Origin: Marinobacter gelidimuriae
GTDB lineage: Bacteria; Pseudomonadota; Gammaproteobacteria; Pseudomonadales; Oleiphilaceae
DNA length: 64,000 bases
Assembly (NCBI RefSeq): GCF_000372805.1
Contig: NZ_KB889869.1
Span: forward strand, 1-64,000
Direction: 5' to 3'
Part shown: one piece after another, positions 5,789 through 13,663 of the stretch
Numbering within the stretch: position 1 is the stretch's first letter
How the letters are laid out: each line of letters begins with the position of its first letter
The notes under the pieces: generated by a model
The model's database searches: none
Told to the model about the DNA's origin: nothing
The model's input: the letters and a program-made list of their open reading frames with translations, nothing else
Made by a program: the position numbers and the translations under genes

Positions 5789-7328
5789 CGCTCGATTCCT
5801 TCCGCAGTTTCCAGGCGCGGGGCTTGCCGTTCGGGCCATTGGCTGAAACGACTGCATGGCCATACTCCACCAGCAGAGATAACAAGGCGCGCGCCTTCGT
5901 TGCCTTGCGGTAGGCTGGGGGTAGCTTTTTGAAGTTGTCCGCGCTCAGTTCCCCGCCGGTCTGGTGGATCCAGTCGAACAACTCCCCCGCCTCCTGTTCG
6001 GCTATGCTTTGGGCGGCTTCCTGTGTGCGTTGAATCATCGTTTGCAAGTAGTAGTTAATAAGCTCTGAAGCCCGGTTGATATGCTCCGGCGTTGGGTCTG
6101 CGCGAGTTTCAAAGTAGGCCAGAACCGCTGCTATCCGGGCGGCATTGTCGGCAGCTTTGGCGGCGAACTCTTTGATTTCGGATAGCTCACCATGGCGTGA
6201 TAACTGTTCCTCTATCGCATCGTGGGTGATTACCCATGCGTCATACGCGGGGCCTGTAATCGTCAGGGTTTCCGGTTCAAGTTCCCCTGCATCACTAGTG
6301 GTGAGGGGCTGGCGGATAAGCTCCCCCAGGGCATCCCAGAACCGGGTAACGTCAGGATCACGCCTTGGGTCTTCATCATACGGGCGGCTGGCCAGCATTC
6401 GAGTTCCTGCCAATGATGTATCCATGCCTATCAGGAACCGAGCTAAAAAGCCTTGCCCCATCATCAGCGGGTCAGACAATGCCTTGTCAGCTATCACGGG
6501 TTGAACCATAAGATGCGCAGCCAGGCGGCGGCCCGCCAGTACGCCAGACTCCCCGGCCCCGGCTCTGGTGCGGCTCAGGGGCTTTCCGTCCCATAGTTGG
6601 GAAAGCATGGTAATGGTGCGGCCCTTGGCTTCGTCTGCCATGCCATGCCCGCTAAAGAATCCCCCGCCTTCATCAGAAAATAATCCAGCGTTTGGCAAGC
6701 CTTCCAGCAAATGCTTATAGACACCTTCCGCCGTGGGTTCTTCCATCAGGATATGCGGGCGCGTCGGTGGCTTCGGCTTTGTTTTCTCCAACTCTGCCAG
6801 CTCTGCGGCAAGGGCTTGCTGTTGGTCATGACTCATGGGCTTTGGGTTGCTACCCTTGCCCTTGTAGCTTTTTACAATACTGTCATACCGCAATTCGTGC
6901 GCGTCCAGTTCGGTCCGGTGCTCTGCCTGTAGGGTTTCATATTCTGCCCGGCGCTCTGCCTGATACTCATAAACGGGTTTCATGGCTAGGCCATCAACCG
7001 AACTTTTACGCTCCCCACTGCCCGCAATCGTCAGGCAATACAGGGTTGTTGGACTGGTGCCAATGTTTCCTTTCTGAATGTTCACGTGGCCCTGAACCGC
7101 CAGCGAAGCTACCGCCAGGATAGATTGCGCGGCCATGCCAATTGGAGCTTGAACGTAATAGGCCAGGGCCTTTGCCGCGTTGCCCAGCAGATCCCCCAAG
7201 GCGTCTACCGGATAGGGTGGCGCGGGCGCTCTATTGGCCAGCGGCAGTGGATTGAAGTCGATAGCAGGCAGCGGGGCAGTAATGCCGGTTCTCGGGTCTG
7301 TGGCGCGGATAGGCGGTTGCTGTGTCAT
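5781..7328 (-). CDS. DUF3987 domain protein (satellite replication helicase-like)
   Basis: A 515-residue protein of the DUF3987 family, which occurs in phages and satellites beside primases and is related to DnaB/RepA-type ATPases. The segment around residues 101-110 (TIAGSGERKS) is a P-loop-like motif, and residues 150-200 carry a charged coiled coil. The gene starts at ATG 7328, overlapping the primase stop as ATGA, so the two are coupled and probably act together on the island's replication. A frame extending to 7397 exists but lies inside the primase gene. The helicase role is inferred from family context. Confidence 0.8.
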   Translation of the reverse strand: MTQQPPIRATDPRTGITAPLPAIDFNPLPLANRAPAPPYPVDALGDLLGNAAKALAYYVQAPIGMAAQSILAVASLAVQGHVNIQKGNIGTSPTTLYCLTIAGSGERKSSVDGLAMKPVYEYQAERRAEYETLQAEHRTELDAHELRYDSIVKSYKGKGSNPKPMSHDQQQALAAELAELEKTKPKPPTRPHILMEEPTAEGVYKHLLEGLPNAGLFSDEGGGFFSGHGMADEAKGRTITMLSQLWDGKPLSRTRAGAGESGVLAGRRLAAHLMVQPVIADKALSDPLMMGQGFLARFLIGMDTSLAGTRMLASRPYDEDPRRDPDVTRFWDALGELIRQPLTTSDAGELEPETLTITGPAYDAWVITHDAIEEQLSRHGELSEIKEFAAKAADNAARIAAVLAYFETRADPTPEHINRASELINYYLQTMIQRTQEAAQSIAEQEAGELFDWIHQTGGELSADNFKKLPPAYRKATKARALLSLLVEYGHAVVSANGPNGKPRAWKLRKESSDV

Positions 7329-8305
7329 AAGGCCCCCTTTAGCCAGGTATGCAAATCGTTGAAGTCGGAAAGGTTCAGCGGTGCGGCTGGCGGCCATTCT
7401 GGCAAGGCGTAACGTGCCCCGGCTGCGATTGCTGCGGCGCGGGCTTTGGTGGCTCCGGGGTTGCCTTCGGTCTGGCGGTCATCGTCACCGCAAACAACGA
7501 TGTCAGCATCAGGCCAGCGTTTGCGGGCTTCGGTTGTCACGGCGTAAAGGTTGCCAGCATCAACGGCGGCCAGTACCAGGGCGGCGGGGTCACTCTCTGC
7601 CAGGGTGCAGCCGGTGGCGTAGCCCTCGCATATCAGAATGCGGGCGGGGTAGTCCGGGCCATTTACCACAATAAAGTTCCCGGCCTTGCGTCCGCCAGCC
7701 ATCAGGCGTTTACCCCCGGCTTCGTTTACTGTTTGCAGGCTCCAGGCTTTGCCGGTGAAGTCAGTCAGCAGCAATACAAGTTCTTGGCCTCGCTGGCGGG
7801 CGCTGTGGGGCTGTGTGCGCTTGCGTAATAGATACGGGTGGCCTTGGTCGGCTGGAACGCTATCACGCCAGACACGGGCGGCTCTGGTGGCTGCCTGTTC
7901 CCATTGGCTGGCCTGCTCTGTTTCCCTGGCTTGCTTGGCGTCTGCCATCCGGCGTTTCAGTTCACGGCGTTCGGCATCGGTCAGGGTTTCGCCAGTGTCG
8001 GCTACCCACTTGGTTTCGGCTCCGGTGCTCCAGTCTCCAGCGACAACAACGAACGGTAAGCCCCGGTCGTGGTAAACAATCAGCCAGCCGTTTTTGCTGC
8101 GGGGCTTGCTGGCGGTCGGAAAGCGTAGCAGCTTGCCATCGGCACCAGGCAGCGCGGCTAACAGTGCACCCAAGTCGTGCGGCTCTATGCCTGCATTCAG
8201 CAGGGCGGCGCGTATGGCGTCTATGCGTTCAGCGTATCCGCCAGCGGTGGTGGTATAATCGCACTGGGTATAGCGTCTTGCTGTGGTGGCGGGCGCTTTT
8301 TTCAT
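7325..8305 (-). CDS. Toprim-domain DNA primase
   Basis: A 326-residue protein with a C-terminal Toprim domain. The motif ILICEGYATG has the catalytic Glu near residue 227, and VVCGDDDRQTEGNPG carries the DxD near 274-276. Residues 110-150 form a charged helix, and the N-terminal part resembles the zinc-free start of P4-alpha/plasmid primases. It would make primers for replication of the excised island. The gene overlaps the 72-residue gene upstream (start 8305, upstream stop 8302) and the DUF3987 gene downstream. Together with the iterons it makes autonomous replication plausible. Confidence 0.85.
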   Translation of the reverse strand: MKKAPATTARRYTQCDYTTTAGGYAERIDAIRAALLNAGIEPHDLGALLAALPGADGKLLRFPTASKPRSKNGWLIVYHDRGLPFVVVAGDWSTGAETKWVADTGETLTDAERRELKRRMADAKQARETEQASQWEQAATRAARVWRDSVPADQGHPYLLRKRTQPHSARQRGQELVLLLTDFTGKAWSLQTVNEAGGKRLMAGGRKAGNFIVVNGPDYPARILICEGYATGCTLAESDPAALVLAAVDAGNLYAVTTEARKRWPDADIVVCGDDDRQTEGNPGATKARAAAIAAGARYALPEWPPAAPLNLSDFNDLHTWLKGAL

Positions 8306-8520
8306 GCCTTGCCTCCTTTCTCTACCGGCTCTGCAAATCCCATTGTCTTGAGCATTGCCCGCGCCTGATCCTCTGGCACGCCTTGCTTTGCTAGTACCTT
8401 TCGCATTTTCCTACGGCCAATGCTTTTGGCCATGGCGGGCAGCTTGTACCTGCCGTGCATAGCTTCACCGCCAGCTTTGCAGATCGCGTTAATGCTCGGG
8501 GTTAACAATCCGTTTTTCAT
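8302..8520 (-). CDS. Hypothetical 72-residue island protein
   Basis: A small basic protein (MAKSIGRRKMRKVLAKQG, then DQARAMLKTMGF), not recognised. Its ATG overlaps the alpA stop (ATGA at 8517-8520) and its stop overlaps the primase start, so it belongs to the same operon. The charge pattern suggests nucleic-acid binding, but no known motif is visible. Confidence 0.65.
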   Translation of the reverse strand: MKNGLLTPSINAICKAGGEAMHGRYKLPAMAKSIGRRKMRKVLAKQGVPEDQARAMLKTMGFAEPVEKGGKA

Positions 8521-8744
8521 GCCCGGCCCCCTTCCATGCGTTCAGCGATCCAATTACGGATTGAAGACTCCGGCCAGGCAACGGCTCGTGCGCCGATTTT
8601 GACGGGCTTGGGAAAGGTACCGGCGGCCATGCCTTCATAGATTGCGCTGCGGCTGCGGGCGGTTATCTGCTCCACTTCCTTGCGGCGTAACATGCGGTCA
8701 AGTTGCTGGTGGTCGGTCTGTGCGGTCTGTGTCTGTGCGGTCAT
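8517..8744 (-). CDS. alpA: AlpA-family transcriptional regulator
   Basis: A 75-residue protein with the AlpA/excisionase winged-helix signature at residues 18-70 (MLRRKEVEQITARSRSAIYE, then FPKPVKIGARAVAWPES, then IRNWI). AlpA proteins activate excision or the replication operon of P4-like prophages and PICIs. It is the first gene of the minus-strand operon alpA, 72-residue ORF, primase, DUF3987, 247-codon frame, acidic ORF, RHH. AGGA lies about a dozen bases before the ATG. It is probably the master switch of the island, as in PICIs. Confidence 0.88.
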   Translation of the reverse strand: MTAQTQTAQTDHQQLDRMLRRKEVEQITARSRSAIYEGMAAGTFPKPVKIGARAVAWPESSIRNWIAERMEGGRA

Positions 8745-8890
8745 GGATTACCCCGTGGTTCCTGTTGGATTCGGGGCAAGCCTGAACTGTCTGATTAGCT
8801 TTATGCAGGTGTAAGGGTTGCAGGGGTAGGGGTATAGGCCACGGCTCCAAGCGTTGGGGCGTATGGCCTAAAGGGGGTGCAGGGGTGAAT
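8745..8890 (-). promoter_or_regulatory. Upstream region of the alpA operon
   Basis: A 146-bp gap ahead of alpA that must hold the operon promoter. It contains a split inverted repeat TAGGCCA / TGGCCTA around 8840-8875; similar TATGGCC words recur at 9810 and 11361. No convincing -35/-10 pair stands out. Confidence 0.35.
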
Positions 8891-9718
8891 TTACCACCCC
8901 TTGTCTGTGGCCCATTGCGGTTTGATTATCGTGGCCCCGGCGTCTGCATTTTTGGCGCTAAACCCCTGCCCCATCAGCCAGTCTTTTACGCTCTCTTTCT
9001 TTGGGCAGGTGCTCCGGTCGGCGGGGTCTGCGTTCTTCCAGTTCTTCCGCCAGGCAAGGGTAAGGGCTTCCAATTGGGACGGGTATTCCTTGCGGTCGTC
9101 ATCGGCTTGTCCGGTGGCTGCGGTGCTGGTGTCCTCTGAAAGTAGCCTTGAAAGTTCGCTTTGTTTAACGACAAGATAGGTACCTTCGGGGATCCTTTCA
9201 GGTGGCACACTTATGATGACGTTTAAATCTATATCGAAAATCACTATCTTGTCATCGTAGGGCCCGTAGTAAAGCGATTTAAAAGTCCAAGGGTTGAGCC
9301 GGTCGATATCTGAATCTATCGATGTCTTGGAGTCGCCCCACAGCTTGTTTAATATCCGTTTGGCCGATTGAAATTCGAGATCCCATAACCCAACGTCAAG
9401 CATTACGTTTCCTTGATAGGCTACGTGAAATTTCTCACTGTTTATTATTGTTGGCGATGTTAAACCGCTTATTTCGACTTCTCGGTTTAGAGCATCCATT
9501 CTCTCACCATCGGATAGTACGCCAAGCGGTATTAGATGCCCGAAGGGTACCGAGTAGTCGCTCACCCCAGTAACTTTAATCGAAAGGGCGATTTGTTCGT
9601 TCACAGCCAGTTGCAGAACATCAGATACGGTTACTTCTGAATCACCCTCGGTGTTTCGCGTCAGATAGTTTGCGGCCTCGGTGAGGGTGTACCAGAGTTT
9701 GCGAATTAAAGGTTTCAT
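8891..9718 (-). CDS. Hypothetical island protein with a phage-type C-terminus
   Basis: A 275-residue protein. The N-terminus (LIRKLWYTLTEAANYLTRN, then EVTVSDVLQLAVNEQIALSI) resembles an HTH-like module that recurs in hypothetical prophage proteins. The last 60 residues (LEALTLAWRKNWKNADPADR, then KDWLMGQGFSAKNADAGATI) form a module I associate with phage proteins of unknown function in Pseudomonas and relatives. The ATG at 9718 begins the recognisable fold; the frame reaching 9814 adds an unlikely Arg/Pro-rich extension. It is separate from the alpA operon. It may be cargo or a regulator. Confidence 0.65.
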   Translation of the reverse strand: MKPLIRKLWYTLTEAANYLTRNTEGDSEVTVSDVLQLAVNEQIALSIKVTGVSDYSVPFGHLIPLGVLSDGERMDALNREVEISGLTSPTIINSEKFHVAYQGNVMLDVGLWDLEFQSAKRILNKLWGDSKTSIDSDIDRLNPWTFKSLYYGPYDDKIVIFDIDLNVIISVPPERIPEGTYLVVKQSELSRLLSEDTSTAATGQADDDRKEYPSQLEALTLAWRKNWKNADPADRSTCPKKESVKDWLMGQGFSAKNADAGATIIKPQWATDKGW

Positions 9719-9756
9719 TGTCGTTGCGCACCCATTAGCGCCCCTATGAGAAGGTA

Positions 9757-9812
9757 GGCCATGCCAGGCGGGTAGGGTTCCCGCTTTTCTCCTGGCCGGG
9801 ATAGGCATGGCC
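9757..9812. promoter_or_regulatory. Hairpin between two island genes
   Basis: GGCCATGCC at 9757-9765 pairs with GGCATGGCC at 9804-9812 across a 38-base loop that itself contains AGGCGGGTAGG. It lies in the leader of the 275-residue gene. It may be an operator or a structured RNA leader. Confidence 0.4.
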
Positions 9813-9852
9813 AAAACGGTTATGGCTTACGCGCCGCTGGGTCTGGTGATCT

Positions 9853-10068
9853 TCATTGCCGCGTCTCCCATGCTGTAGCTCCATCGTAGTCATTGCCGCC
9901 AGCAGCTACCCACTCACAGCCGTTCGGTGCAATCGCTACACATCCAGGTTGCCAGCCTGCGGCATTGTCCAGACTGGACACCCAACCGGCTACGGCATCG
10001 CCTGAAACGACAACAAAACCATCAGCGTGCTGTTTTCGGTATTCGGCTATTTCGGTTTGTAGACTCAT
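9853..10068 (-). CDS. Hypothetical 71-residue island protein
   Basis: A small protein starting MSLQTEIAEYRKQHADGFVV, with a Gly/Ala/Trp-rich centre. It ends near a region without a known fold. The length and the sequence start (a helix, then a strand-rich part) are protein-like, and it sits just downstream of the integrase on the same strand. Not recognised. No function proposed. Confidence 0.55.
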   Translation of the reverse strand: MSLQTEIAEYRKQHADGFVVVSGDAVAGWVSSLDNAAGWQPGCVAIAPNGCEWVAAGGNDYDGATAWETRQ

Positions 10069-10083
10069 GATTCACCCCTTGGG

Positions 10084-11316
10084 TTATTTGCTGGCGGTCT
10101 GACCTATGGCCACCACGTTTCCGCCGGTTCTCAGGTTGTCCAGGTAATCGGCCCATTGCTGCATCATCTCTTTGCGCTCTGGTAGCCAGGTGGTGCGGTT
10201 GTAGGCTCTGCCGTGAACGTCACGAACACGGTGGGCCATTTGCATTTCTATGATTTCAGCGCGAAAGCCTAGGCGCTCTGTGAGCACGGTGGTGGCCATT
10301 GCCCGAAAGCCGTGGCCAGTCATCAGCCCTTTGAATCCCATTCGATTCAGTGCAGCAGAGACGGTGTTCTCGCTCATCGGTCGGCCCCTGCCATGTCCAC
10401 TGGGGAATACCCACAACTCATGGCCGTTGAGGGTATGCATCTCACGCAAGATACCCACAACCTGGCTGGCCAACGGAACCACCAGAGGTTCCCCGTTCTT
10501 TGTGGTTTCCGTTGTCCAGGTGGCGGCGTCCCAATCAATCTCACTCCAGCGCATTTGCCGTAGGTTGCCGGGGCGCAAGAACACATATGGCGCAACTCTC
10601 AGCGCGGCGCAAACGGTGGGGTGGCCCCAGTAGGTGTGAAGCTCTTTCAGCAGCTTGGCGATTTCGTCAGGGGTTACTATGGCCGGGTAATGTTTGACGT
10701 CCGGTGGTGCGAGTAGCCCGCGTAGGTCGGCGGTGATGTCGTTCGGAGTGCGGCCTAGGCTCACGGCGTAGCGGAACACCTGGCCAATCAGGGTTTTCAG
10801 CCGGTTGGCGTTGTCGGCCTGCCCTTTGTTTTCAACAATGCGAAGAACGTCCAACACTTCCATTGGCTTAATCTCGGTAATCGGGCGGCGGCCCAACTTC
10901 GGGAAAGCGTGCATTTCAAAGCGGCGTTTGTTTTTCGGGTAGGTGTTAGGCCCAACGGTCTTTTTGTGAACGGTCTCCAGCCATTCCAGGGCTATGGCCT
11001 GAAACGTGTTGGCGCTGGCGTCCTGGCGGTCGGTCTTGCCGGTGGCGCGCTGGGTTACGGGATCTTGCCCTTCATCAATCAGGCGCTTGGCTTCCTCACG
11101 TCCGGCGCGGGCATCTTTCAACGATACAGCAGGATACTTGCCCAACGTGTAGGTGCGTTCTTTGCCGTTGTAGCGGTAGCGCATCCACCAGACTTTAGAA
11201 TCAGGCCGGACGACTAGGGTTAGCCCTCCCCCGTCCGCCAACTTGCGTTGCGCTTGGCCTTCGGCGGTGGCGTTCTTTACTGCGGCGGCTGTTAGCTTGT
11301 TGGTGGCTTTGCTCAT
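10084..11316 (-). CDS. int: P4-type tyrosine integrase
   Basis: A 410-residue tyrosine recombinase with the DUF4102/P4-integrase N-terminal domain (residues 5-90, LADGGGLTLVV then WMRYRYNGKERTYTLGKYP). The catalytic domain shows Arg in FLRPGNLRQMRW, HGFRAMA (HxxR), AHR and the nucleophile Tyr in AYNRTTWL. It catalyses insertion and excision at the tRNA-Val 3' end about 200 bases away. The start at ATG 11316 gives the normal family N-terminus (MSKATNKLTAAAVKNA); a frame reaching 11394 would run into the arm sites. Expression is probably influenced by those sites. Confidence 0.95.
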   Translation of the reverse strand: MSKATNKLTAAAVKNATAEGQAQRKLADGGGLTLVVRPDSKVWWMRYRYNGKERTYTLGKYPAVSLKDARAGREEAKRLIDEGQDPVTQRATGKTDRQDASANTFQAIALEWLETVHKKTVGPNTYPKNKRRFEMHAFPKLGRRPITEIKPMEVLDVLRIVENKGQADNANRLKTLIGQVFRYAVSLGRTPNDITADLRGLLAPPDVKHYPAIVTPDEIAKLLKELHTYWGHPTVCAALRVAPYVFLRPGNLRQMRWSEIDWDAATWTTETTKNGEPLVVPLASQVVGILREMHTLNGHELWVFPSGHGRGRPMSENTVSAALNRMGFKGLMTGHGFRAMATTVLTERLGFRAEIIEMQMAHRVRDVHGRAYNRTTWLPERKEMMQQWADYLDNLRTGGNVVAIGQTASK

Positions 11317-11372
11317 GGGTTGCGGCTCACACTGTGGGTATGAATCTGGCCAAAAACGGGTATGGCCAAACG

Positions 11373-11395
11373 ATACCCACAACCATACCCGCAAC
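11373..11395 (+). promoter_or_regulatory. Right integrase arm-type sites
   Basis: ATACCCACAAC and ATACCCGCAAC lie 12 bases apart, matching the pair at 2734-2756 in sequence, orientation and spacing. They lie between the integrase start and attR. Confidence 0.6.
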
Positions 11396-11516
11396 TATTG
11401 CCGGATTCTAGCGGTACAGTGTGGAACTAACAGGATGGTATTTTGTGCGAAAGCGCCATTTGGCGCGGTTTGACGGGGTGTTTTGAGTTCCGAGAAGGTA
11501 CTGCAAAAACCAGAAA

Positions 11517-11531
11517 TGGTGGGTGGTACTG
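11517..11531. repeat. attR, inside the tRNA-Val 3' end
   Basis: TGGTGGGTGGTACTG, identical to 2658-2672. On the minus strand it forms the acceptor 3' strand plus CCA of tRNA-Val, so the island supplies or preserves a functional tRNA end. Confidence 0.8.
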
Positions 11532-11592
11532 GGATCGAACCAGTGACCCCCGCCTTGTAAGGGCGATGCTCTCCCAGCTGAGCTAACCACCC
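11517..11592 (-). tRNA. tRNA-Val (anticodon UAC)
   Basis: A 76-base cloverleaf on the minus strand. The acceptor is GGGTGGT/ACCACCC, the D-arm GCTC AGCTGGGAG, the anticodon loop CTTACAA (anticodon TAC), the T-arm contains TTCGATC, and CCA is encoded. It is the integration target of the island to its left. Confidence 0.96.
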
Positions 11593-11599
11593 AGATAGT

Positions 11600-11676
11600 T
11601 GGCGGAGCGGACGGGACTCGAACCCGCGACCCCCGGCGTGACAGGCCGGTATTCTAACCAACTGAACTACCGCTCC
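11600..11676 (-). tRNA. tRNA-Asp (anticodon GUC)
   Basis: A 77-base cloverleaf with acceptor GGAGCGG/CCGCTCC, anticodon loop CTGTCAC (anticodon GTC), T-arm TTCGAGT and encoded CCA. It lies 7 bases upstream of the first tRNA-Val, so the three tRNAs are probably one transcript. Confidence 0.96.
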
Positions 11677-11742
11677 GCAGCCATCCGGATTTACCCGAAT
11701 GCAATGTCAGGCAGTGTGCCTGACCGATCTTTGAAGGGTAAG

Positions 11743-11818
11743 TGGTGGGCGGTACTGGGATCGAACCAGTGACCCTCGCCTTGTAAGGGCGATGCTCTCC
11801 CAGCTGAGCTAACCGCCC
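11743..11818 (-). tRNA. tRNA-Val (anticodon UAC), second copy
   Basis: A 76-base cloverleaf, nearly identical to the copy at 11517-11592. The acceptor pairs differ (GGGCGGT/ACCGCCC). Anticodon TAC and CCA are present. It is the promoter-proximal member of the Val-Asp-Val cluster. Confidence 0.96.
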
Positions 11819-11994
11819 GCTTTGGCCTTTCAAAGATTCACTGTCTGCATCTGCCACTTGGCAAACGTGTCTCAAACAAGTGAGCTGCGCATTCTAAGTA
11901 TTTCTGCCCCGGTGTCAAATGTTTTGCTGAAAATTCCCTTAAAAAGCCGTCTCGCCGGAAAACCGTTCACTTACCGACCCGTTTACTGATGCGC

Positions 11995-12990
11995 CTACTG
12001 ACCTGCAAGCTTTGTCTGCACGTCATTCACTTCCTGCGACAATCGCACCAGGCGCGATGTCATTTGCGAACGCGACGAATCAATCACCTCAACGGTTTTT
12101 TTCAGCCCGGCGATTTCCCTCTGCACGGCGTCCAGCCCGTTACCACTGGCTGTGCTTGCAACCTCTTTTTCCAGGGCAGCAATACGGCTTTCAATACTGC
12201 TGGTGGTCAGTTTCTGCTCTTGTTCGAAACGGCGGATGGACGTCGCAATGCGCTCGCCAACACTCTTGGCTAAGGTCTCAGTTTTCTGATTTGCCGCAGA
12301 TAATTCAGTTTTAAGCGACGATGCACTGGTCTGAACAGCACTTACTCTGGCCGCCAGCTCGGCGCGCTCACTCTGTTGCAGTTTTACGGCTTCGCTCAAA
12401 GCCGTTTCTGCGCTCGCCACCGAGACCTGAACGCTCACCAAATCATTACGATTTTTGCCAAGTGCCGTTTCAAGTTCGCTAATCGCAGCCGCTTGCTGCT
12501 CTAGCTGCTGCTTGTTGCGCTCATTGGCAATAACCCACAGCTTGCGGATTTCACTATCGGCGTTGTCCAGCCGCGTCTTCTGTGACGCCAGTTGTTCATC
12601 CAAAGACACACCGGCTTGCTGGAGGTTTTCGCCAGTTTCAGACAAGGTACCTTCAAATCGCGCCAGCGCCAGCTTACTTTGGCGTACCCAGCTGTCGGCT
12701 TCCTCCACCTGGATTTCCAGTGCCTGAATACGCTGACCCTGAATGTACCAGCCGCCACCGGCCACGCACGCCAACACAATAACCAGCAGCCACAAAATTC
12801 CCGCGCCACCGTTGCCATTACTATTACCCTGCGATCCGCTGCCAGCCGAGGCTTTCGGGGTTTCCGGGGCCTTCGCAGACTTGCTCTGGCTGGCTGGCGT
12901 AGCTTTGGCGTTGCCCGCCTTGGCAGAGCCCATTGGGCTATCCGGCCGCTCGGCTCTTAATTCATCTCTCTCTGGTCGAATAGGTTCCAT
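11995..12990 (-). CDS. Inner-membrane coiled-coil protein, function unknown
   Basis: A 331-residue protein. The N-terminal 60 residues are disordered (Ser/Ala/Gly/Lys-rich), followed by one membrane segment near residues 64-84 (AGILWLLVIVLACVAGGGWY). A long periplasmic-type coiled coil then runs to the end, with heptads of Leu/Ala/Gln such as ALEIQVEEADSWVRQSKLAL. No enzymatic motif is seen. It is divergently transcribed from purE. The shape is that of envelope or cell-division scaffold proteins, but the family is not recognised. Confidence 0.75.
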   Translation of the reverse strand: MEPIRPERDELRAERPDSPMGSAKAGNAKATPASQSKSAKAPETPKASAGSGSQGNSNGNGGAGILWLLVIVLACVAGGGWYIQGQRIQALEIQVEEADSWVRQSKLALARFEGTLSETGENLQQAGVSLDEQLASQKTRLDNADSEIRKLWVIANERNKQQLEQQAAAISELETALGKNRNDLVSVQVSVASAETALSEAVKLQQSERAELAARVSAVQTSASSLKTELSAANQKTETLAKSVGERIATSIRRFEQEQKLTTSSIESRIAALEKEVASTASGNGLDAVQREIAGLKKTVEVIDSSRSQMTSRLVRLSQEVNDVQTKLAGQ

Positions 12991-13099
12991 ATTGCGTCCT
13001 TATCTGAGTAGCTGTTCTGTGCTTGCGCCGCGCTGATTGCATGGCTTTGGGCCACATTATACAATAGCCGGCTTTCCAATCATCGAAGGATTGTTGCTT

Positions 13100-13591
13100 A
13101 TGCAACCGCTGGTAGGACTCATCATGGGCTCCAAATCCGACTGGCCCACCATGGAAAACGCCGCCAACATGCTCGACAAGCTTGGCGTGGCCTATGAAAC
13201 CAAAGTCGTCTCCGCCCACCGTACCCCCGACCTGCTGTTCGAATACGCCAAAACTGCAGCCGATCGCGGCCTGAAAGTTATCATAGCCGGCGCCGGCGGT
13301 GCAGCCCACCTACCGGGCATGGTAGCCTCGCAGACATCCTTACCGGTGCTGGGCGTGCCCGTACAGTCCAAAGCCCTGAACGGACTAGACTCATTGCTGT
13401 CTATCGTACAAATGCCCGGCGGCATCGCCGTGGGCACCCTGGCCATCGGCAACGCCGGCGCCACCAACGCAGGTTTGCTCGCCGCGCAGATTATCGGCAC
13501 CTTTGACCAGACCGTGCGCCAGGCTGTTGACGAATTCCGCAGCACGCAAACACAAACGATTCTGGACAACCCGGACCCGGCAGTTCCGTGA
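13100..13591 (+). CDS. purE: N5-carboxyaminoimidazole ribonucleotide mutase PurE
   Basis: A 163-residue class I PurE. It converts N5-CAIR to CAIR in purine synthesis. The family signature is complete: [14 protein letters not shown] near the start, SAHRTPD around residue 42, [11 protein letters not shown] and [17 protein letters not shown]. The ATG at 13100 follows GAAGGA and yields the normal length; the frame extends 21 codons upstream without a binding site. purK follows 72 bases downstream, so the two form the usual purEK operon. Confidence 0.97.
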   Translation: MQPLVGLIMGSKSDWPTMENAANMLDKLGVAYETKVVSAHRTPDLLFEYAKTAADRGLKVIIAGAGGAAHLPGMVASQTSLPVLGVPVQSKALNGLDSLLSIVQMPGGIAVGTLAIGNAGATNAGLLAAQIIGTFDQTVRQAVDEFRSTQTQTILDNPDPAVP

Positions 13592-13663
13592 GTCAATGGT
13601 GGCACCATCAAAGCTAGCGAGCTGTGCGAAAACTCAATGCCACAAAATGACAGGAGAACACAA

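Larger units (their letters stand above)
2658..11531. mobile_element. Integrated satellite-like genomic island in tRNA-Val
   Basis: An 8.9-kb segment is bounded by a 15-bp direct repeat (TGGTGGGTGGTACTG), which is the 3' end of tRNA-Val on the minus strand. The integrase lies beside the intact tRNA, as is usual for P4-type elements. All recognised genes run on the minus strand. They include the integrase, AlpA, a Toprim primase, a DUF3987 protein and small unknowns, with iterons at the far end. No capsid, terminase or conjugation gene is seen. The set matches the replication and regulation core of phage satellites (P4-like, Gram-negative PICI) as known from those families. Assignment to a named satellite class is inference. 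Confidence 0.82.

Noticed and set aside
10400..10460. Extra integrase arm sites (TACCCACAAC words inside int)
   Set aside because: They lie within coding sequence and lack the 12-base paired spacing seen at both island ends.
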